Source: Desulfosporosinus sp. FKB | GTDB taxonomy: Bacteria; Bacillota; Desulfitobacteriia; Desulfitobacteriales; Desulfitobacteriaceae | Assembly: GCF_002196705.1 (NCBI RefSeq) | Contig: NZ_NADJ01000040.1 | Coordinates: forward strand, 62,001-126,000 | Length of the DNA: 64,000 bases | Reading direction: 5' to 3' | Part shown: in pieces, positions 1-8,997 of the stretch | How the letters are laid out: every line of letters starts with the position of its first letter | Numbering within the stretch: position 1 is the stretch's first letter | The notes under the pieces: model-generated | Database searches by the model: none | What the model was told of the DNA's origin: nothing | Seen by the model: only the letters and a program-made list of their open reading frames with translations | Position numbers and translations under genes: made by a program

Positions 1-142
1 TGCGGTAATCTTCGCCATAGGAATTGGGTTAACCAATCATGGTATTATGTTCGCTACTCTAGCAGGAATCTTCTTGAATCTTGTCCTAAAGGATGAAAAA
101 GAAGAAAATTCCTTGAGTTCTACTAAAGAGGCCGCAAAATAA
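1..142 (+). CDS. C-terminal fragment of a membrane permease, probably NCS2 nucleobase transporter
   Basis: The gene begins before the window. What remains is 46 codons in frame 2, ending with TAA at 140-142. The visible part is one Gly/Ala-rich hydrophobic helix (NHGIMFATLAGIFLNLVL) followed by a charged Lys/Glu tail. A last helix ending in LNLVL with a short polar tail is typical of xanthine/uracil permeases of the NCS2 family, so a nucleobase importer is the best guess. The fragment carries no substrate-binding motif, so the assignment is weak. A strong hairpin terminator follows 25 bases downstream, so the gene probably ends its transcript here. Confidence 0.5.
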   Translation, partial: AVIFAIGIGLTNHGIMFATLAGIFLNLVLKDEKEENSLSSTKEAAK

Positions 143-167
143 TAGAGTTAATGTTGCTATTCTAACA

Positions 168-216
168 TAAAAACATAGCCTAGCAGGGGAGTTACCCCTC
201 GCTAGGCTATGTTTTT
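168..216 (+). terminator. Rho-independent terminator after the permease fragment
   Basis: A long inverted repeat (AAAAACATAGCCTAGC paired with GCTAGGCTATGTTTTT) has a short inner AGGGG/CCCCT stem and ends in a T run. It separates the permease from the rubrerythrin gene. Confidence 0.85.
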
Positions 217-318
217 ATGTCTTAAACTTCCCTTTGCTGGATAACAAATAGTTTTGAGGAAATAATATTACCTGAGGTTTTGGATACTCATACAAACCAC
301 TTTCTTGGAGGAATTTGC

Positions 319-867
319 ATGAAAAAATTTATTTGTACAGTTTGTGGCTATGTTCATGAAGGTAATAATCCGCCGGAAGTTTGTCCAATTTGTAAAGCAA
401 GCAAAGACAAATTTAAAGAAATGACCACTGAACTAAACTTCGCTGATGAACATAGGATTGGAGTGGCAGCATCGGGATGTGACGATGAATTATTGGAAGG
501 ATTAAGAGCTAATTTTATGGGTGAATGCACTGAAGTTGGCATGTATCTTGCGATGTCCCGCCAAGCTGATCGTGAAGGTTATCCTGAGGTTGCTGAAGCT
601 TATAAGAGAATTGCTTGGGAAGAAGCAGAGCATGCTTCAAAATTTGCCGAACTCCTGGGTGAAGTCGTGGTTGCTGATACTAAAGCAAATTTATCCGCTA
701 GAGTTGAGGCTGAATATGGTGCTTGTGAAGGCAAAAAGAAGCTTGCCACAATAGCTAAGCAAAATAATTTGGATGCTATTCACGACACAGTCCATGAAAT
801 GTGTAAAGATGAAGCTCGACATGGCAAAGCTTTTAAAGGCTTACTCGATAGATATTTTAGTAAATGA
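319..867 (+). CDS. Reverse rubrerythrin (rubredoxin domain first), peroxide-reducing
   Basis: This is a soluble, non-haem iron protein of oxygen and peroxide defence in anaerobes. Residues 1-35 form a rubredoxin domain with two Cys-x2-Cys knuckles (CTVCGY and CPIC). The rest is a four-helix ferritin-like di-iron domain with the carboxylate/His motifs EEAEH and DEARH. The domain order is the reverse of classical rubrerythrin and matches the clostridial 'reverse rubrerythrins' that act as NADH-linked peroxidases. An in-frame upstream ATG at 280 exists, but the ATG at 319 follows GGAGG with 7-base spacing and starts directly on the rubredoxin motif ([11 protein letters not shown]), so 319 was chosen. 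The gene is followed by a DUF1540 gene with its own ribosome site. No PerR-type operator was recognised upstream. Confidence 0.9.
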   Translation: MKKFICTVCGYVHEGNNPPEVCPICKASKDKFKEMTTELNFADEHRIGVAASGCDDELLEGLRANFMGECTEVGMYLAMSRQADREGYPEVAEAYKRIAWEEAEHASKFAELLGEVVVADTKANLSARVEAEYGACEGKKKLATIAKQNNLDAIHDTVHEMCKDEARHGKAFKGLLDRYFSK

Positions 868-908
868 GACATCTTAAGTGAAAATAAATCATAAAGGAGT
901 GTGTATTA

Positions 909-1232
909 GTGCAAAGAATTAATTGCAGTGCAACAACTTGTTCACATAATAAAAGCGGTATTTGCTATTCAAATAGGGTTGATATCGGAGGCGTTACTGC
1001 TTCTACTGAGAGCGGAACGGTATGTGGTTCATTCTTAAATAAATATGAGTACAGCAGTTTAACAAATAATACGAATTCTTCAGGGCCATGTGATGCCCTT
1101 ACTTGTAATGTGGTGAGCTGCAAACATAATGATAATAAGCTTTGTAATTTGGATTCTATACAAGTGTCTGGTAATGAAGCTCACATATATACTGAAACAG
1201 AATGTTCCAGCTTTAACGATAAAGATAAATAA
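909..1232 (+). CDS. DUF1540 cysteine-rich protein, two repeats
   Basis: This is a 107-residue soluble protein starting with GTG behind a clear AAAGGAG site at 892-898. It holds two copies of the DUF1540 unit, each with Cys-x4-Cys-x7-Cys and a later Cys before a Ser-Phe end (CSATTCSHNKSGICY near the start, CNVVSCKHNDNKLCN in the second half). The spaced cysteines suggest metal or iron-sulfur binding, but the family has no established function. It lies 41 bases after the rubrerythrin and is probably cotranscribed, which would fit a redox or metal role; that is inference only. Confidence 0.85.
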   Translation: MQRINCSATTCSHNKSGICYSNRVDIGGVTASTESGTVCGSFLNKYEYSSLTNNTNSSGPCDALTCNVVSCKHNDNKLCNLDSIQVSGNEAHIYTETECSSFNDKDK

Positions 1233-1326
1233 ATAATCACTCCTTCTCAGGACGATGACATTAAATCATTGTTAACAACTTTTCGTCGCAGCGCAATTTT
1301 TCCGGGAACACCTTCAATTTAATTAC

Positions 1327-1370
1327 AACAAAGGCCGTGGGAAAACCAGTTTTCAGCACGGCCTTTGTTA
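1327..1370. terminator. Bidirectional terminator between convergent genes
   Basis: The perfect stem AACAAAGGCCGTG / CACGGCCTTTGTT has a 17-base loop, with A/T-rich flanks on both sides. It lies between the plus-strand DUF1540 gene and the minus-strand ACT gene and can serve both. Confidence 0.75.
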
Positions 1371-1455
1371 TATTATTGGAAAGTATAAACTTCAGTTAAT
1401 TACTTCTTCCAGCCCACTCTTCAGCCAACGACTTCGCTTTCGCAAAGGCTCGTCA

Positions 1456-1857
1456 CTACAACAAGGGCAGATTAAGTTCCCGCATAGCCTTCTCCATAAC
1501 TGCCTGATCCTGAGCTCTGATAACAACGCGGGCTTGTTCGTTTTCTTTTTCCACAAACGCATACATGTACTCAATTACAACATCGTGTTTAACCAATTGA
1601 TTAAGCACTTCGGCAAGTCCCCCGGTCCGATCTGGAACCTTAAGTACCCATACATGGGTTAATGAGACAACAACCTTACGTTCACGCAATTTTTCCGTAG
1701 TAAGTTCCGGATTATCGACGATAATACGCAGAACTCCGAAATCCTTTGTATCTGCTAAAGACAGGGCACGCAAATTTACCTTAAGTTCTGCAAGAAGACT
1801 GACGACCTCAGCTAAACGTCCTTTAGCGTTCTCCAGAAAAATAGATAATTGTAACAT
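1456..1857 (-). CDS. Tandem ACT-domain protein, paaK partner
   Basis: This 133-residue protein is made of two ACT domains (about residues 3-65 and 69-130), small ligand-binding folds that usually sense amino acids. There is no catalytic domain. The first domain begins LQLSIFLENAKGRLAEVV and the second HVWVLKVPDRTGGLAEVL. It starts 12 bases after the stop of the phenylacetate-CoA ligase gene. In anaerobic Firmicutes and archaea this gene pair is common and is often linked to indolepyruvate ferredoxin oxidoreductase, which is not present here. A role as regulatory subunit or sensor for aryl-acid metabolism is inferred from this context. Confidence 0.85.
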   Translation of the reverse strand: MLQLSIFLENAKGRLAEVVSLLAELKVNLRALSLADTKDFGVLRIIVDNPELTTEKLRERKVVVSLTHVWVLKVPDRTGGLAEVLNQLVKHDVVIEYMYAFVEKENEQARVVIRAQDQAVMEKAMRELNLPLL

Positions 1858-1869
1858 AAATTTACCTCC

Positions 1870-3117
1870 CTATCGACGTTTATCAATAACACGAACTGCT
1901 TTTCCTTCACTCCGCGGAATACTTTTAGGTTCTACTAAGCGAAGACGAATGGAAATGCCTAAGATTTCTTCAATTTTACGTTGTAAACGTTCCTGGCGGC
2001 CCTCTAACTCGCGGACTTCATCAAAGAAGCTGGTGTCATTGACTTCAACCTGTACTTCCAACTGATCCAAATTTCCCGAACGTTCTACAATAAGTAAATA
2101 ATGGGGCTCAAACCCACCGAAGGACAGGATTGCTTCTTCAACTTGACTTGGGAAAACATTGACGCCTCGAATGATCAGCATATCATCCACCCGTGCTGAA
2201 ACACGTTCCATTTTCCAGCCCGTATGTCCGCAGGAACAAGTCCCATAATGCAGAGTCGTCAGATCCTTGGTTCGATAACGTAAAACCGGAAAGCCCTCTT
2301 TATCTAAACTTGTTATAACCAATTCACCCTGGATGCCTTCCGCAACGGGATTCCCGTCAGAGCCCAACACTTCAGGATAAAAATGTTCATCGATATGCAA
2401 GCCATCATGAGCGGGACATTCCATGGCTACTCCCGGACCCATGGTTTCACTTAAGCCATATATGTCATAAGCCTTAATTCCCAGTCGAGCTTCGATCTGT
2501 TCCCTCATACCCTCTGTCCAAGGCTCGGCTCCAAAAACTCCAATTCTTAACTTCAACTCTTCGCGTGAAATCCCCGATTCCTCAAGGCTTTCTGCCAGAT
2601 ACAAAGCGTAAGAAGGAGTACAAGCCAACACTGTCGTTCCAAAGTCTCGCATTAACATAAGTTGACGAGCCGTATTCCCGCCTGAAATAGGGACAACCAC
2701 CGCACCTAATTCCTCACAACCGTAATGCAGCCCCATTCCTCCCGTAAACAATCCATATCCATAGGCAATCTGAACAACATCCTTAGGAGTAACACCCGCT
2801 CTCCGAAGTTCGTTGGCGACAATTTTGGACCAAAGTTGAATATCACGTTTAGTATACCCCACTACGGTCGGTTTTCCAGTCGTCCCGGACGAAGCATGAA
2901 GCCGAACAATATTTTCCATAGGTTCTGCGAAGAGGCCAAAGGGATAATTTTGGCGCAAGTCTTCCTTTGTTGTCAGCGGAAGTTTTTGAAAGTCCCTAAG
3001 AGAGTGAATATCCTCAGCCTGACGAATCCCAAGTTTTCGAAACCTCTCTTGATAATAAGGAATCGGTAATACACGATCTACCGTCCTACGCAGGCCTTCC
3101 AGCCACTGTTTTTCCAT
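1870..3117 (-). CDS. paaK: Phenylacetate-CoA ligase family protein
   Basis: This adenylate-forming enzyme joins an aryl acid, typically phenylacetate, to CoA using ATP. About 415 residues is the normal family length. The P-loop-like motif ASSGTTGKPT lies near residue 80, the adenylate motif YGLSE-T-GPG near 225, and the C-terminal lid with a KAVRV lysine near the end. Of two starts three codons apart, the ATG at 3117 is better spaced (9-10 bases) from AAGAGGG; the first ATG at 3126 touches that site. A strong promoter lies upstream and the ACT gene follows. In anaerobes the enzyme activates aryl acids formed in aromatic amino-acid fermentation; the exact substrate cannot be read from sequence. 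Confidence 0.88.
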   Translation of the reverse strand: MEKQWLEGLRRTVDRVLPIPYYQERFRKLGIRQAEDIHSLRDFQKLPLTTKEDLRQNYPFGLFAEPMENIVRLHASSGTTGKPTVVGYTKRDIQLWSKIVANELRRAGVTPKDVVQIAYGYGLFTGGMGLHYGCEELGAVVVPISGGNTARQLMLMRDFGTTVLACTPSYALYLAESLEESGISREELKLRIGVFGAEPWTEGMREQIEARLGIKAYDIYGLSETMGPGVAMECPAHDGLHIDEHFYPEVLGSDGNPVAEGIQGELVITSLDKEGFPVLRYRTKDLTTLHYGTCSCGHTGWKMERVSARVDDMLIIRGVNVFPSQVEEAILSFGGFEPHYLLIVERSGNLDQLEVQVEVNDTSFFDEVRELEGRQERLQRKIEEILGISIRLRLVEPKSIPRSEGKAVRVIDKRR

Positions 3118-3219
3118 TTCTACCATCCCTCTTTACCCATTATTTTTGAGTCTTTGTCATCATGCTATTGAGTATTACAACGGCTCCTCTTTTATAACTG
3201 CTATAATACAGTTTGCCTT

Positions 3220-3249
3220 ATAATACCTAATTCTCTAACATTCTGTCAA
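3220..3249 (-). promoter_or_regulatory. SigA-type promoter of paaK-ACT with a nearby inverted repeat
   Basis: On the minus strand a perfect -35 TTGACA (3249-3244), an 18-base spacer and a -10 TATTAT (3225-3220) precede paaK by about 100 bases. Just downstream (about 3195-3213) an inverted repeat with AACTG and CAGTT arms could be an operator; that is inference. Confidence 0.65.
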
Positions 3250-3327
3250 GGAAACTTTAGGATAATAACAAATTCACTGGGGCAGAGGTTTAAAGGTATG
3301 AAAAATAATAGTTGCTGCTATGAAAGA

Positions 3328-3360
3328 AGGAGTCCCTCTCATAACATGATTGGAACTCCT
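3328..3360 (-). terminator. Probable terminator after metK
   Basis: On the minus strand a 9-bp stem AGGAGTTCC / GGGACTCCT with one G-T pair is followed by TCTTTC, 20 bases after the metK stop. The T run is weak. Confidence 0.5.
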
Positions 3361-3379
3361 CTAAAAGGACTCGGTCAAT

Positions 3380-4576
3380 TTAAAGGCCGGCAAGTTTTTT
3401 CAAAACGTCAGCTTTATCAGTTCTTTCCCAAGGGAGATCAAGGTCGATTCTTCCGAAATGCCCATAAGCCGCTGTCTGACGATAAATCGGGCGTCGAAGG
3501 TTCAGACTCTTGATAATCCCCGCAGGACGGAGATCAAAGGTTTGCATTACCAATTCAACAATTTTCTCATCCGGTATCTTTCCGGTACCGAAGGTTTCAA
3601 TAGAAACTGAAACAGGACGGGCAACACCAATGGCGTAGGCAATCTGAATCTCACAACGGTCCGCAAATCCCGCTGCAACTACGTTTTTCGCCACATATCG
3701 CGCGGCATAGGCAGCAGAACGGTCAACCTTTGTGGGGTCCTTCCCGGAAAAAGCGCCGCCGCCATGGCGAGCCATTCCTCCATAGGTATCAACAATAATT
3801 TTTCGCCCCGTTAAGCCGCAATCCCCTTGCGGTCCTCCGATAACAAAACGCCCTGTAGGATTGATAAAGTATTTTGTCTCTTCATTGAGCAATTCCTTGG
3901 GGACCGTCGGATAAACGACGTACTGAAGCAAATCCCGGCGGATTTGTTCTTGGGTAACATCCGGATGGTGTTGGGTGGAAATAACAATAGTATCAACACG
4001 CACCGGCTTATTTCCTTCATATTCCACTGTGACTTGAGTTTTACCGTCCGGCCGTAAATAGCCTAGAAGTTCAGTTTTCCGAACTTCCGTTAAACGACGG
4101 GCTAAGCGATGGGCCAAGTCAATAGGGACCGGCATATAACTTTCAGTTTCGTTCGTTGCATAGCCAAACATCATGCCTTGGTCGCCAGCACCGATTGCTT
4201 CTATATCAAGATCTGACATTTCCCCTGTTTTGGACTCCAAGGCCTGATTGACACCTAAGGCTATATCAGCGGATTGTTCTCCAATCGAGGTTAAAACGGC
4301 GCAGGTATCGGCATCAAAGCCATATTTGGCGCGAGTATAGCCTACTTCCCGAATGGTTTCGCGAACAACATGCGGGATATCAACATAACAAGATGTTGTA
4401 ATCTCACCGCTGACAAGAACTAAGCCAGTCGTTACCATGGTTTCGCAGGCAACACGCGCATTAGGATCTTGAGCAAAAATCGCATCCAGAATGGCATCCG
4501 ATATTTGGTCGCAAATCTTATCGGGATGTCCTTCGGTTACAGACTCTGAGGTAAACAACTTTTTTGTCATCAACAT
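3380..4576 (-). CDS. metK: S-adenosylmethionine synthetase
   Basis: The enzyme makes S-adenosylmethionine from methionine and ATP. Its 398 residues are full length, with the N-terminal [16 protein letters not shown] signature, [12 protein letters not shown] near residue 125 and the ATP-binding [19 protein letters not shown] near 275. It is the last gene of the yicC-remA-gmk-rpoZ-coaBC-metK run; its ATG lies one base beyond the coaBC stop, so translation is probably coupled. A second Met two codons in is also possible. No SAM riboswitch is visible, as expected for an internal operon gene with no leader. Confidence 0.97.
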   Translation of the reverse strand: MLMTKKLFTSESVTEGHPDKICDQISDAILDAIFAQDPNARVACETMVTTGLVLVSGEITTSCYVDIPHVVRETIREVGYTRAKYGFDADTCAVLTSIGEQSADIALGVNQALESKTGEMSDLDIEAIGAGDQGMMFGYATNETESYMPVPIDLAHRLARRLTEVRKTELLGYLRPDGKTQVTVEYEGNKPVRVDTIVISTQHHPDVTQEQIRRDLLQYVVYPTVPKELLNEETKYFINPTGRFVIGGPQGDCGLTGRKIIVDTYGGMARHGGGAFSGKDPTKVDRSAAYAARYVAKNVVAAGFADRCEIQIAYAIGVARPVSVSIETFGTGKIPDEKIVELVMQTFDLRPAGIIKSLNLRRPIYRQTAAYGHFGRIDLDLPWERTDKADVLKKLAGL

Positions 4577-4577
4577 A

Positions 4578-5786
4578 TCACTCCTTTACTTTAACTCCAA
4601 GGAGGTTAACAATCTCCTTAACGAGATGTCGAGCAACCTCAAGCTTGCTCATCTGAGGAAAATCTATTTTTCTTCCATCAGGAAAGAGAAAACTAACAAT
4701 ATTGGTGGGACTCCCAAACCCTGCCCCTTCCTTTGTAACATCATTAGCCACGAGAAGGTCAACATTCTTGCGCTGCATTTTTTCCTGGGCGTTAGCTAAG
4801 AGGTTTTCTGTTTCAGCAGCAAAACCAATTAAAACTTGAGTCGTCTTCTCTCGTCCTAGTTCAGCAAGAATATCCGGATTAGGAATTAACTCAAGGGTTC
4901 GCCCTGAGCCATCTTTTTTAATTTTTTGCTCAGCCTGCACTGCAGGACGATAATCGGCAACTGCAGCTGCTTTAACAATAATTTCAACATCCATAAAACG
5001 CGACAGGACTTCGTCACGCATTTGCCTTGCCGTTTGCACAGACACACGGGTAACTCCCTGAGGAACTGGCAAATCTGTTGGCGCGCTAACGAGTATTGTC
5101 TCAGCGCCGGCTTCTTGTAAAGCTTGGGCTACAGCATAACCCATACGCCCGGAACTGCGATTGCCTAAATAACGAACAGGATCTATGGGTTCTTGAGTTC
5201 CGCCCGCGGTCACAAGGGCTTTCTTTCCTTTTAAGCAAGTACTTAGATCAAAAAAACGCAGAAGCGTCTCCACAATCTCTTCCGGCTGACTCATGCGGCC
5301 GTCTCCCTCGGAACCACAGGCCTGAAAACCCGAATCAGGTCCAATGAAACGAATCCCCCGATCCTGAAGGATTGCCAGATTCTTTTGGGTTGCAGGATGA
5401 TGATACATGGCATGATTCATAGCCGGGGCCACAAAGATCGGTGCTCTTGTCGCCAGCAAAACGGTTGAAAGAAAATCATCAGCTAATCCCATGGCCATTT
5501 TAGCTAAACTATTCGCCGTTGCCGGCGCAACAATTACAGCATCTGCCAACTCCGCTAAAGCTATATGTTCAACATTCCATACTTTTGGTTCTTCAAACAA
5601 GTCAATATAGACAGGATTTGCAGACAAGCTTCTTAAGGTTAGCGGGGTTATAAATTCCGTTGCTGATGGTGTCATCACAACATGAACATCAGCATGCAGT
5701 TTTCGCAAACGACTTACTATCTCAGCCGTTTTATAAGCCGCAATACCTCCGGAAACTCCAACCAGAATCTTGGTGCCTGCTAACAT
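4578..5786 (-). CDS. coaBC: Bifunctional phosphopantothenoylcysteine synthetase/decarboxylase
   Basis: The protein catalyses two coenzyme A steps: cysteine addition to 4'-phosphopantothenate (CoaB) and decarboxylation of the product (CoaC). Residues 1-180 form the FMN-binding CoaC half ([11 protein letters not shown] at the start, PAMNHAMY near 120). Residues 190-402 form the CoaB half, with [22 protein letters not shown] and the KIKKDG motif near 285. Its 402 residues are normal for the fusion. It overlaps rpoZ by 7 bases and abuts metK, so it sits within the operon. Confidence 0.96.
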   Translation of the reverse strand: MLAGTKILVGVSGGIAAYKTAEIVSRLRKLHADVHVVMTPSATEFITPLTLRSLSANPVYIDLFEEPKVWNVEHIALAELADAVIVAPATANSLAKMAMGLADDFLSTVLLATRAPIFVAPAMNHAMYHHPATQKNLAILQDRGIRFIGPDSGFQACGSEGDGRMSQPEEIVETLLRFFDLSTCLKGKKALVTAGGTQEPIDPVRYLGNRSSGRMGYAVAQALQEAGAETILVSAPTDLPVPQGVTRVSVQTARQMRDEVLSRFMDVEIIVKAAAVADYRPAVQAEQKIKKDGSGRTLELIPNPDILAELGREKTTQVLIGFAAETENLLANAQEKMQRKNVDLLVANDVTKEGAGFGSPTNIVSFLFPDGRKIDFPQMSKLEVARHLVKEIVNLLGVKVKE

Positions 5787-5992
5787 TGTGTATGCTCGTC
5801 AGGAATACATTCATAAGCACTCGTTGATCTAGAAATCTCTTCGAGAGATATACTTACGGATTTGACTCCCCTCGCCAAATCTTCATGCTTCCCTTCTTCC
5901 ATAATTGCTCGTGCCCGCTTAGCGACCACAATAACCAGCGTATACTTGCTGTCAACCTTTTCCATCAGTTTATCTAGTGACGGTTGTTTCAT
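5780..5992 (-). CDS. rpoZ: RNA polymerase omega subunit
   Basis: This 70-residue small subunit stabilises beta-prime and helps assemble RNA polymerase. It begins MKQPSLDKLMEKVDSKYTLV, followed by the conserved AKRARAIMEEG stretch. The start overlaps the gmk stop by one base (TGATG) and its end overlaps coaBC by 7 bases, a strongly coupled arrangement seen in Bacillus and relatives (gmk-rpoZ-coaBC). Confidence 0.94.
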   Translation of the reverse strand: MKQPSLDKLMEKVDSKYTLVIVVAKRARAIMEEGKHEDLARGVKSVSISLEEISRSTSAYECIPDEHTQC

Positions 5993-6597
5993 CAGGATTC
6001 CCCCTTAAAGACAAACGGTTTTCGTTTAACCCGGCATTTTTCGGCGATAATAATACTCTTTAATTTATCAACAGCCACAGGAACTTCGTCATTAACAACA
6101 ACATAATCATATTCACTGACGTATTCTAATTCCTGTATGGCAGTAGCTAAACGTTTTTGAATGACTTCCTCAGTCTCAGTACCTCGTTTATGTATACGCT
6201 CTGAGAGTACATCGAGGGAAGGCGGAACAATAAAGGTAAATACTCCCTGAGGAAAGCGCTTTTTAATCTGCAAAGCGCCTTGGATTTCGATCTCCAGAAT
6301 AACATCCTGGCCGTCCATAATTGCCTGCTCTACAGCAAACCTGGGCGTACCATAGTAGTTTTCACAAAACTGAGCCCATTCCAGCAATTCATCTCTGGCG
6401 ATCATAGCCTCGACGTCTTCCCGGGAGCGGAAAAAATAGTGAACCCCGTCCACTTCACCAGGACGCGGCGAGCGTGTCGTCAACGAAACAGAATAGTTTA
6501 AATTTGGCATCTGCCAAAGTAATTCTTTACATAAAGTTCCTTTCCCTGCTCCTGAAGGACCTGAAAGGACAATTAATAACCCATGACTTTTCTCCAC
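5992..6597 (-). CDS. gmk: Guanylate kinase
   Basis: The enzyme phosphorylates GMP to GDP with ATP. Its 201 residues carry the P-loop GPSGAGKGT at about residues 13-21, the GMP-binding TTRSPRPGEVDGVHY stretch, and the lid and adenine regions downstream. It lies 9 bases after remA and overlaps rpoZ by one base. The order remA-gmk-rpoZ-coaBC is conserved in Firmicutes. Confidence 0.96.
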   Translation of the reverse strand: MEKSHGLLIVLSGPSGAGKGTLCKELLWQMPNLNYSVSLTTRSPRPGEVDGVHYFFRSREDVEAMIARDELLEWAQFCENYYGTPRFAVEQAIMDGQDVILEIEIQGALQIKKRFPQGVFTFIVPPSLDVLSERIHKRGTETEEVIQKRLATAIQELEYVSEYDYVVVNDEVPVAVDKLKSIIIAEKCRVKRKPFVFKGES

Positions 6598-6606
6598 ACT
6601 ACACCC

Positions 6607-6882
6607 CTAATCCGCTGGATCTTCCACATGATTGCTGGACTCTTTGGTGGAAAGACGATGAGCCACGGTCTCAGGCTGGACTGCAGAAAGAATAACATGA
6701 TGACTGTCACAAATAATGACCGCACGTGTACGCCGGCCATAAGTCGCATCAATCAACATGCCCGCATCACGCGCCTCTTGAATGATCCGCTTGATTGGGG
6801 CAGATTCCGGACTCACAATCGAGATAATTCGGTTGGCAGATACTATATTACCAAAACCAATATTAATAAGCTTAATGTCCAA
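6607..6882 (-). CDS. remA: RemA-family DNA-binding regulator (DUF370)
   Basis: This 91-residue protein is of the RemA/DUF370 family. In Bacillus subtilis RemA is a ring-forming DNA-binding activator of biofilm matrix and osmoprotection genes. The family signature is visible: [20 protein letters not shown] at the start, then [15 protein letters not shown] in the middle. It lies between yicC and gmk as in Bacillus. The last 15 residues are acidic and not part of the usual core. Its target genes here are unknown. Confidence 0.92.
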   Translation of the reverse strand: MDIKLINIGFGNIVSANRIISIVSPESAPIKRIIQEARDAGMLIDATYGRRTRAVIICDSHHVILSAVQPETVAHRLSTKESSNHVEDPAD

Positions 6883-6895
6883 AATGAATCCTCCA

Positions 6896-7774
6896 TTACT
6901 CTAAATTTTGAATCTGCTCACGTACTTTTTCGAGCTCGCTTTTAACGATAACAACCTGTTTTCCAATAATTAAATCATTGGCTTTAGACCCAATGGTATT
7001 GATTTCCCGGTTCATCTCTTGTACCAAAAAATCCAGTTTACGCCCCACTGAATCAGGGCTGTTCAACGCCTCACGGCTTTGAGCCAAATGGCTGTCAAAA
7101 CGAACCAATTCCTCAGTAATTGATGCGCGGTCTGCAAAATAAGCCACTTCATTCGCCAAGCGAACCGGATCCAATTCTACCCCGCCCAATAACGTTTGAA
7201 TCCGTTCCTGAAGACGTTCTTGATAGTCGGTCACAACATGAGGCGCTCGTTCAGAAATAAGGCGCAAATGCTCTGCCAGTTGATCCAATCTTTGCAGAAG
7301 ATCGCAGGTTAACTTTTCTCCTTCAGCCCGGCGCATTTGTCCGAAACCCTCGGTTGCTTTCATCAGTGCCTCTGCACAAACATCCCATAGGGTATCCCCT
7401 TCGATTTCCGGTTCCTGCACTGAAAGCACTTCGGGCAAAGCCACTAAGCGATAAATATCCGTATCATAGGCCGTATGCAGAGCTGAGGCGAGATCCTTCA
7501 ATGCCTTATCATACGACAGTGCCAATTCTTTGTCAACCTTCGCTAATCTCATTTTTTCTTCAGTTTCCACGATATTAATATGTACTTCAATCCGTCCGCG
7601 CTTAAATTTTTCTTGTAACGTTTTACGGACACGTTCTTCAAATTCCACAAAATTCCGCGGCAGACGAACAACGATTTCTAAAAAGCGATGATTGACTGCT
7701 TTCAGCTCCACAGAAAACTGATAACCACAGCCACTCGCTTCTCCCCGTCCAAATCCTGTCATGCTATATGCCAT
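6896..7774 (-). CDS. yicC: YicC/YloC family endoribonuclease
   Basis: This 292-residue protein starts with the family hallmark MTGFGRGEA and ends with the C-terminal DUF1732 motif ([22 protein letters not shown] near residues 245-265, split by many charged residues). YicC/YloC proteins are stress-related RNases or RNA-binding modulators of RNA turnover. It is the first gene of the operon running to metK. The chosen ATG gives MAYSMTGFG, as in relatives; the ribosome site is weak. Confidence 0.9.
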   Translation of the reverse strand: MAYSMTGFGRGEASGCGYQFSVELKAVNHRFLEIVVRLPRNFVEFEERVRKTLQEKFKRGRIEVHINIVETEEKMRLAKVDKELALSYDKALKDLASALHTAYDTDIYRLVALPEVLSVQEPEIEGDTLWDVCAEALMKATEGFGQMRRAEGEKLTCDLLQRLDQLAEHLRLISERAPHVVTDYQERLQERIQTLLGGVELDPVRLANEVAYFADRASITEELVRFDSHLAQSREALNSPDSVGRKLDFLVQEMNREINTIGSKANDLIIGKQVVIVKSELEKVREQIQNLE

Positions 7775-7837
7775 ACTTAACCCGGCGAATCAAAACAGCC
7801 AGGCTTTTCACCCCTTTATAGTTAATGCCCTTACTAT

Positions 7838-7846
7838 ATTATAACA
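7838..7846 (-). promoter_or_regulatory. Extended -10 promoter of the yicC-remA-gmk-rpoZ-coaBC-metK operon
   Basis: On the minus strand TGTTATAAT is a perfect TGn plus TATAAT extended -10, about 65 bases before the yicC start. No good -35 lies 17 bases upstream, which extended -10 promoters tolerate. Confidence 0.6.
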
Positions 7847-7904
7847 GATCAGCGAATAACTTTCCTAGTGAATCAAAGTTGGAAACCCGGACTAGGAGCT
7901 AAGC

Positions 7905-7936
7905 AAAATCGCATCTCCCGGCGAAGATGCGATTAA
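7905..7936 (-). terminator. Terminator after dapF
   Basis: The minus-strand stem AATCGCATCT / AGATGCGATT is followed by TTTTGCTT, 13 bases past the dapF stop. Confidence 0.8.
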
Positions 7937-7948
7937 ATGTTTTTTGTC

Positions 7949-8791
7949 TCAGCTTTCTAACCATTCTCCTTTAAACACGTAAGCCGCAGGACCAGTCATA
8001 TAAACATGATTGTCAGACCCCCATTCTATCAATAAATCCCCACCTGGCAAATGAACCGTTGCAGAACGTTCAGTCTTTTGATTAAGTACGGCAGCAACCA
8101 AGGAAGCACAAGCACCTGTTCCACAGGCAAGGGTTGGCCCGGCTCCCCGCTCCCACACTTTCATCGTCATCTCCGTCGCAGAGTCAATCCGAATAAACTC
8201 CACATTCGTTTTACGCGGAAACAAAGGATGGCTCTCGATTGCCGGTCCTAGACGTTCAAAGTCCAGAGATGAATAGTCATCGACAAAAATGACACAATGA
8301 GGATTTCCCATTGAAACGGCAGTATAGGAAAATGTTTTTCCCAAGGCTTCAAGGGACTGGCCGACCACAGGTTCTCCAACACTAAGAACCGGAATAAGGT
8401 CCGCTTTTAAAATAGGCTCACCCATGTCAACCCTTACTCCACGAACCTGCCCGTCTTCGATATCAAGTCCCAAGGTTAAAACCCCGGCAAGAGTCTCCAC
8501 CCGCATGGGGTTTCGGGAGACAATTCCTTGATCATAGACGTACCGTGCAAAACAGCGGATACCGTTACCACACATTTCCGGTTCTGATCCGTCTGAATTA
8601 ATAATGCGCATCCGAGCGTCAGCAACTTGGGAAGGAAGAATGACAATTAACCCATCTCCCCCGATTCCAAATTGACGGTGGCAGAGTTTCTGGGCTAGCT
8701 GCGGATAATCTGCCTCTTCCTTCGGTGTATGAGAAAAATGATCCAGGAAAACAAAATCATTCCCCAGACCATGCATTTTTACAAAGTTCAT
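7949..8791 (-). CDS. dapF: Diaminopimelate epimerase
   Basis: The enzyme converts LL- to meso-diaminopimelate, the precursor of lysine and of the peptidoglycan crosslink. Its 280 residues are normal length. Both catalytic cysteines are seen in context: EPEMCGNGIRCFARY (about residue 75) and GPTLACGTGACAS (about residue 222). The start MNFVKMHGLGNDFV is the family N-terminus. The gene stands alone between two minus-strand terminators. Confidence 0.97.
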   Translation of the reverse strand: MNFVKMHGLGNDFVFLDHFSHTPKEEADYPQLAQKLCHRQFGIGGDGLIVILPSQVADARMRIINSDGSEPEMCGNGIRCFARYVYDQGIVSRNPMRVETLAGVLTLGLDIEDGQVRGVRVDMGEPILKADLIPVLSVGEPVVGQSLEALGKTFSYTAVSMGNPHCVIFVDDYSSLDFERLGPAIESHPLFPRKTNVEFIRIDSATEMTMKVWERGAGPTLACGTGACASLVAAVLNQKTERSATVHLPGGDLLIEWGSDNHVYMTGPAAYVFKGEWLES

Positions 8792-8881
8792 TATGCTTGC
8801 TCCCCTCGCAGAATTTAGTCCCTATTATAATCTTAAACCATTCGCAGTGGAAGAATCCCCTTGCTAAGTATACCTAAAACG

Positions 8882-8907
8882 TTTAGATGGAGTTACCTCC
8901 ATCTAAA
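8882..8907 (-). terminator. Hairpin after the P-ATPase gene
   Basis: A perfect 11-bp stem TTTAGATGGAG / CTCCATCTAAA has a 4-base loop. On the minus strand it is followed by CGTTTTAGG, a modest T run, about 90 bases after the ATPase stop. Confidence 0.6.
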
Positions 8908-8997
8908 TCAAAAGTCTAGTATAGTTTACGTTATATCTCATTAAAGGATACTACGCAAGATAAAGGGGGTCAAGCTATTGAGTCAAGTATACACGGT

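Noticed and set aside
3298-3513. A 71-codon plus-strand frame at the metK end
   Set aside because: It overlaps the metK terminator and coding end in antisense, with no motif.
4577-4600. SAM riboswitch before metK
   Set aside because: metK begins one base after coaBC, so there is no leader for a riboswitch.
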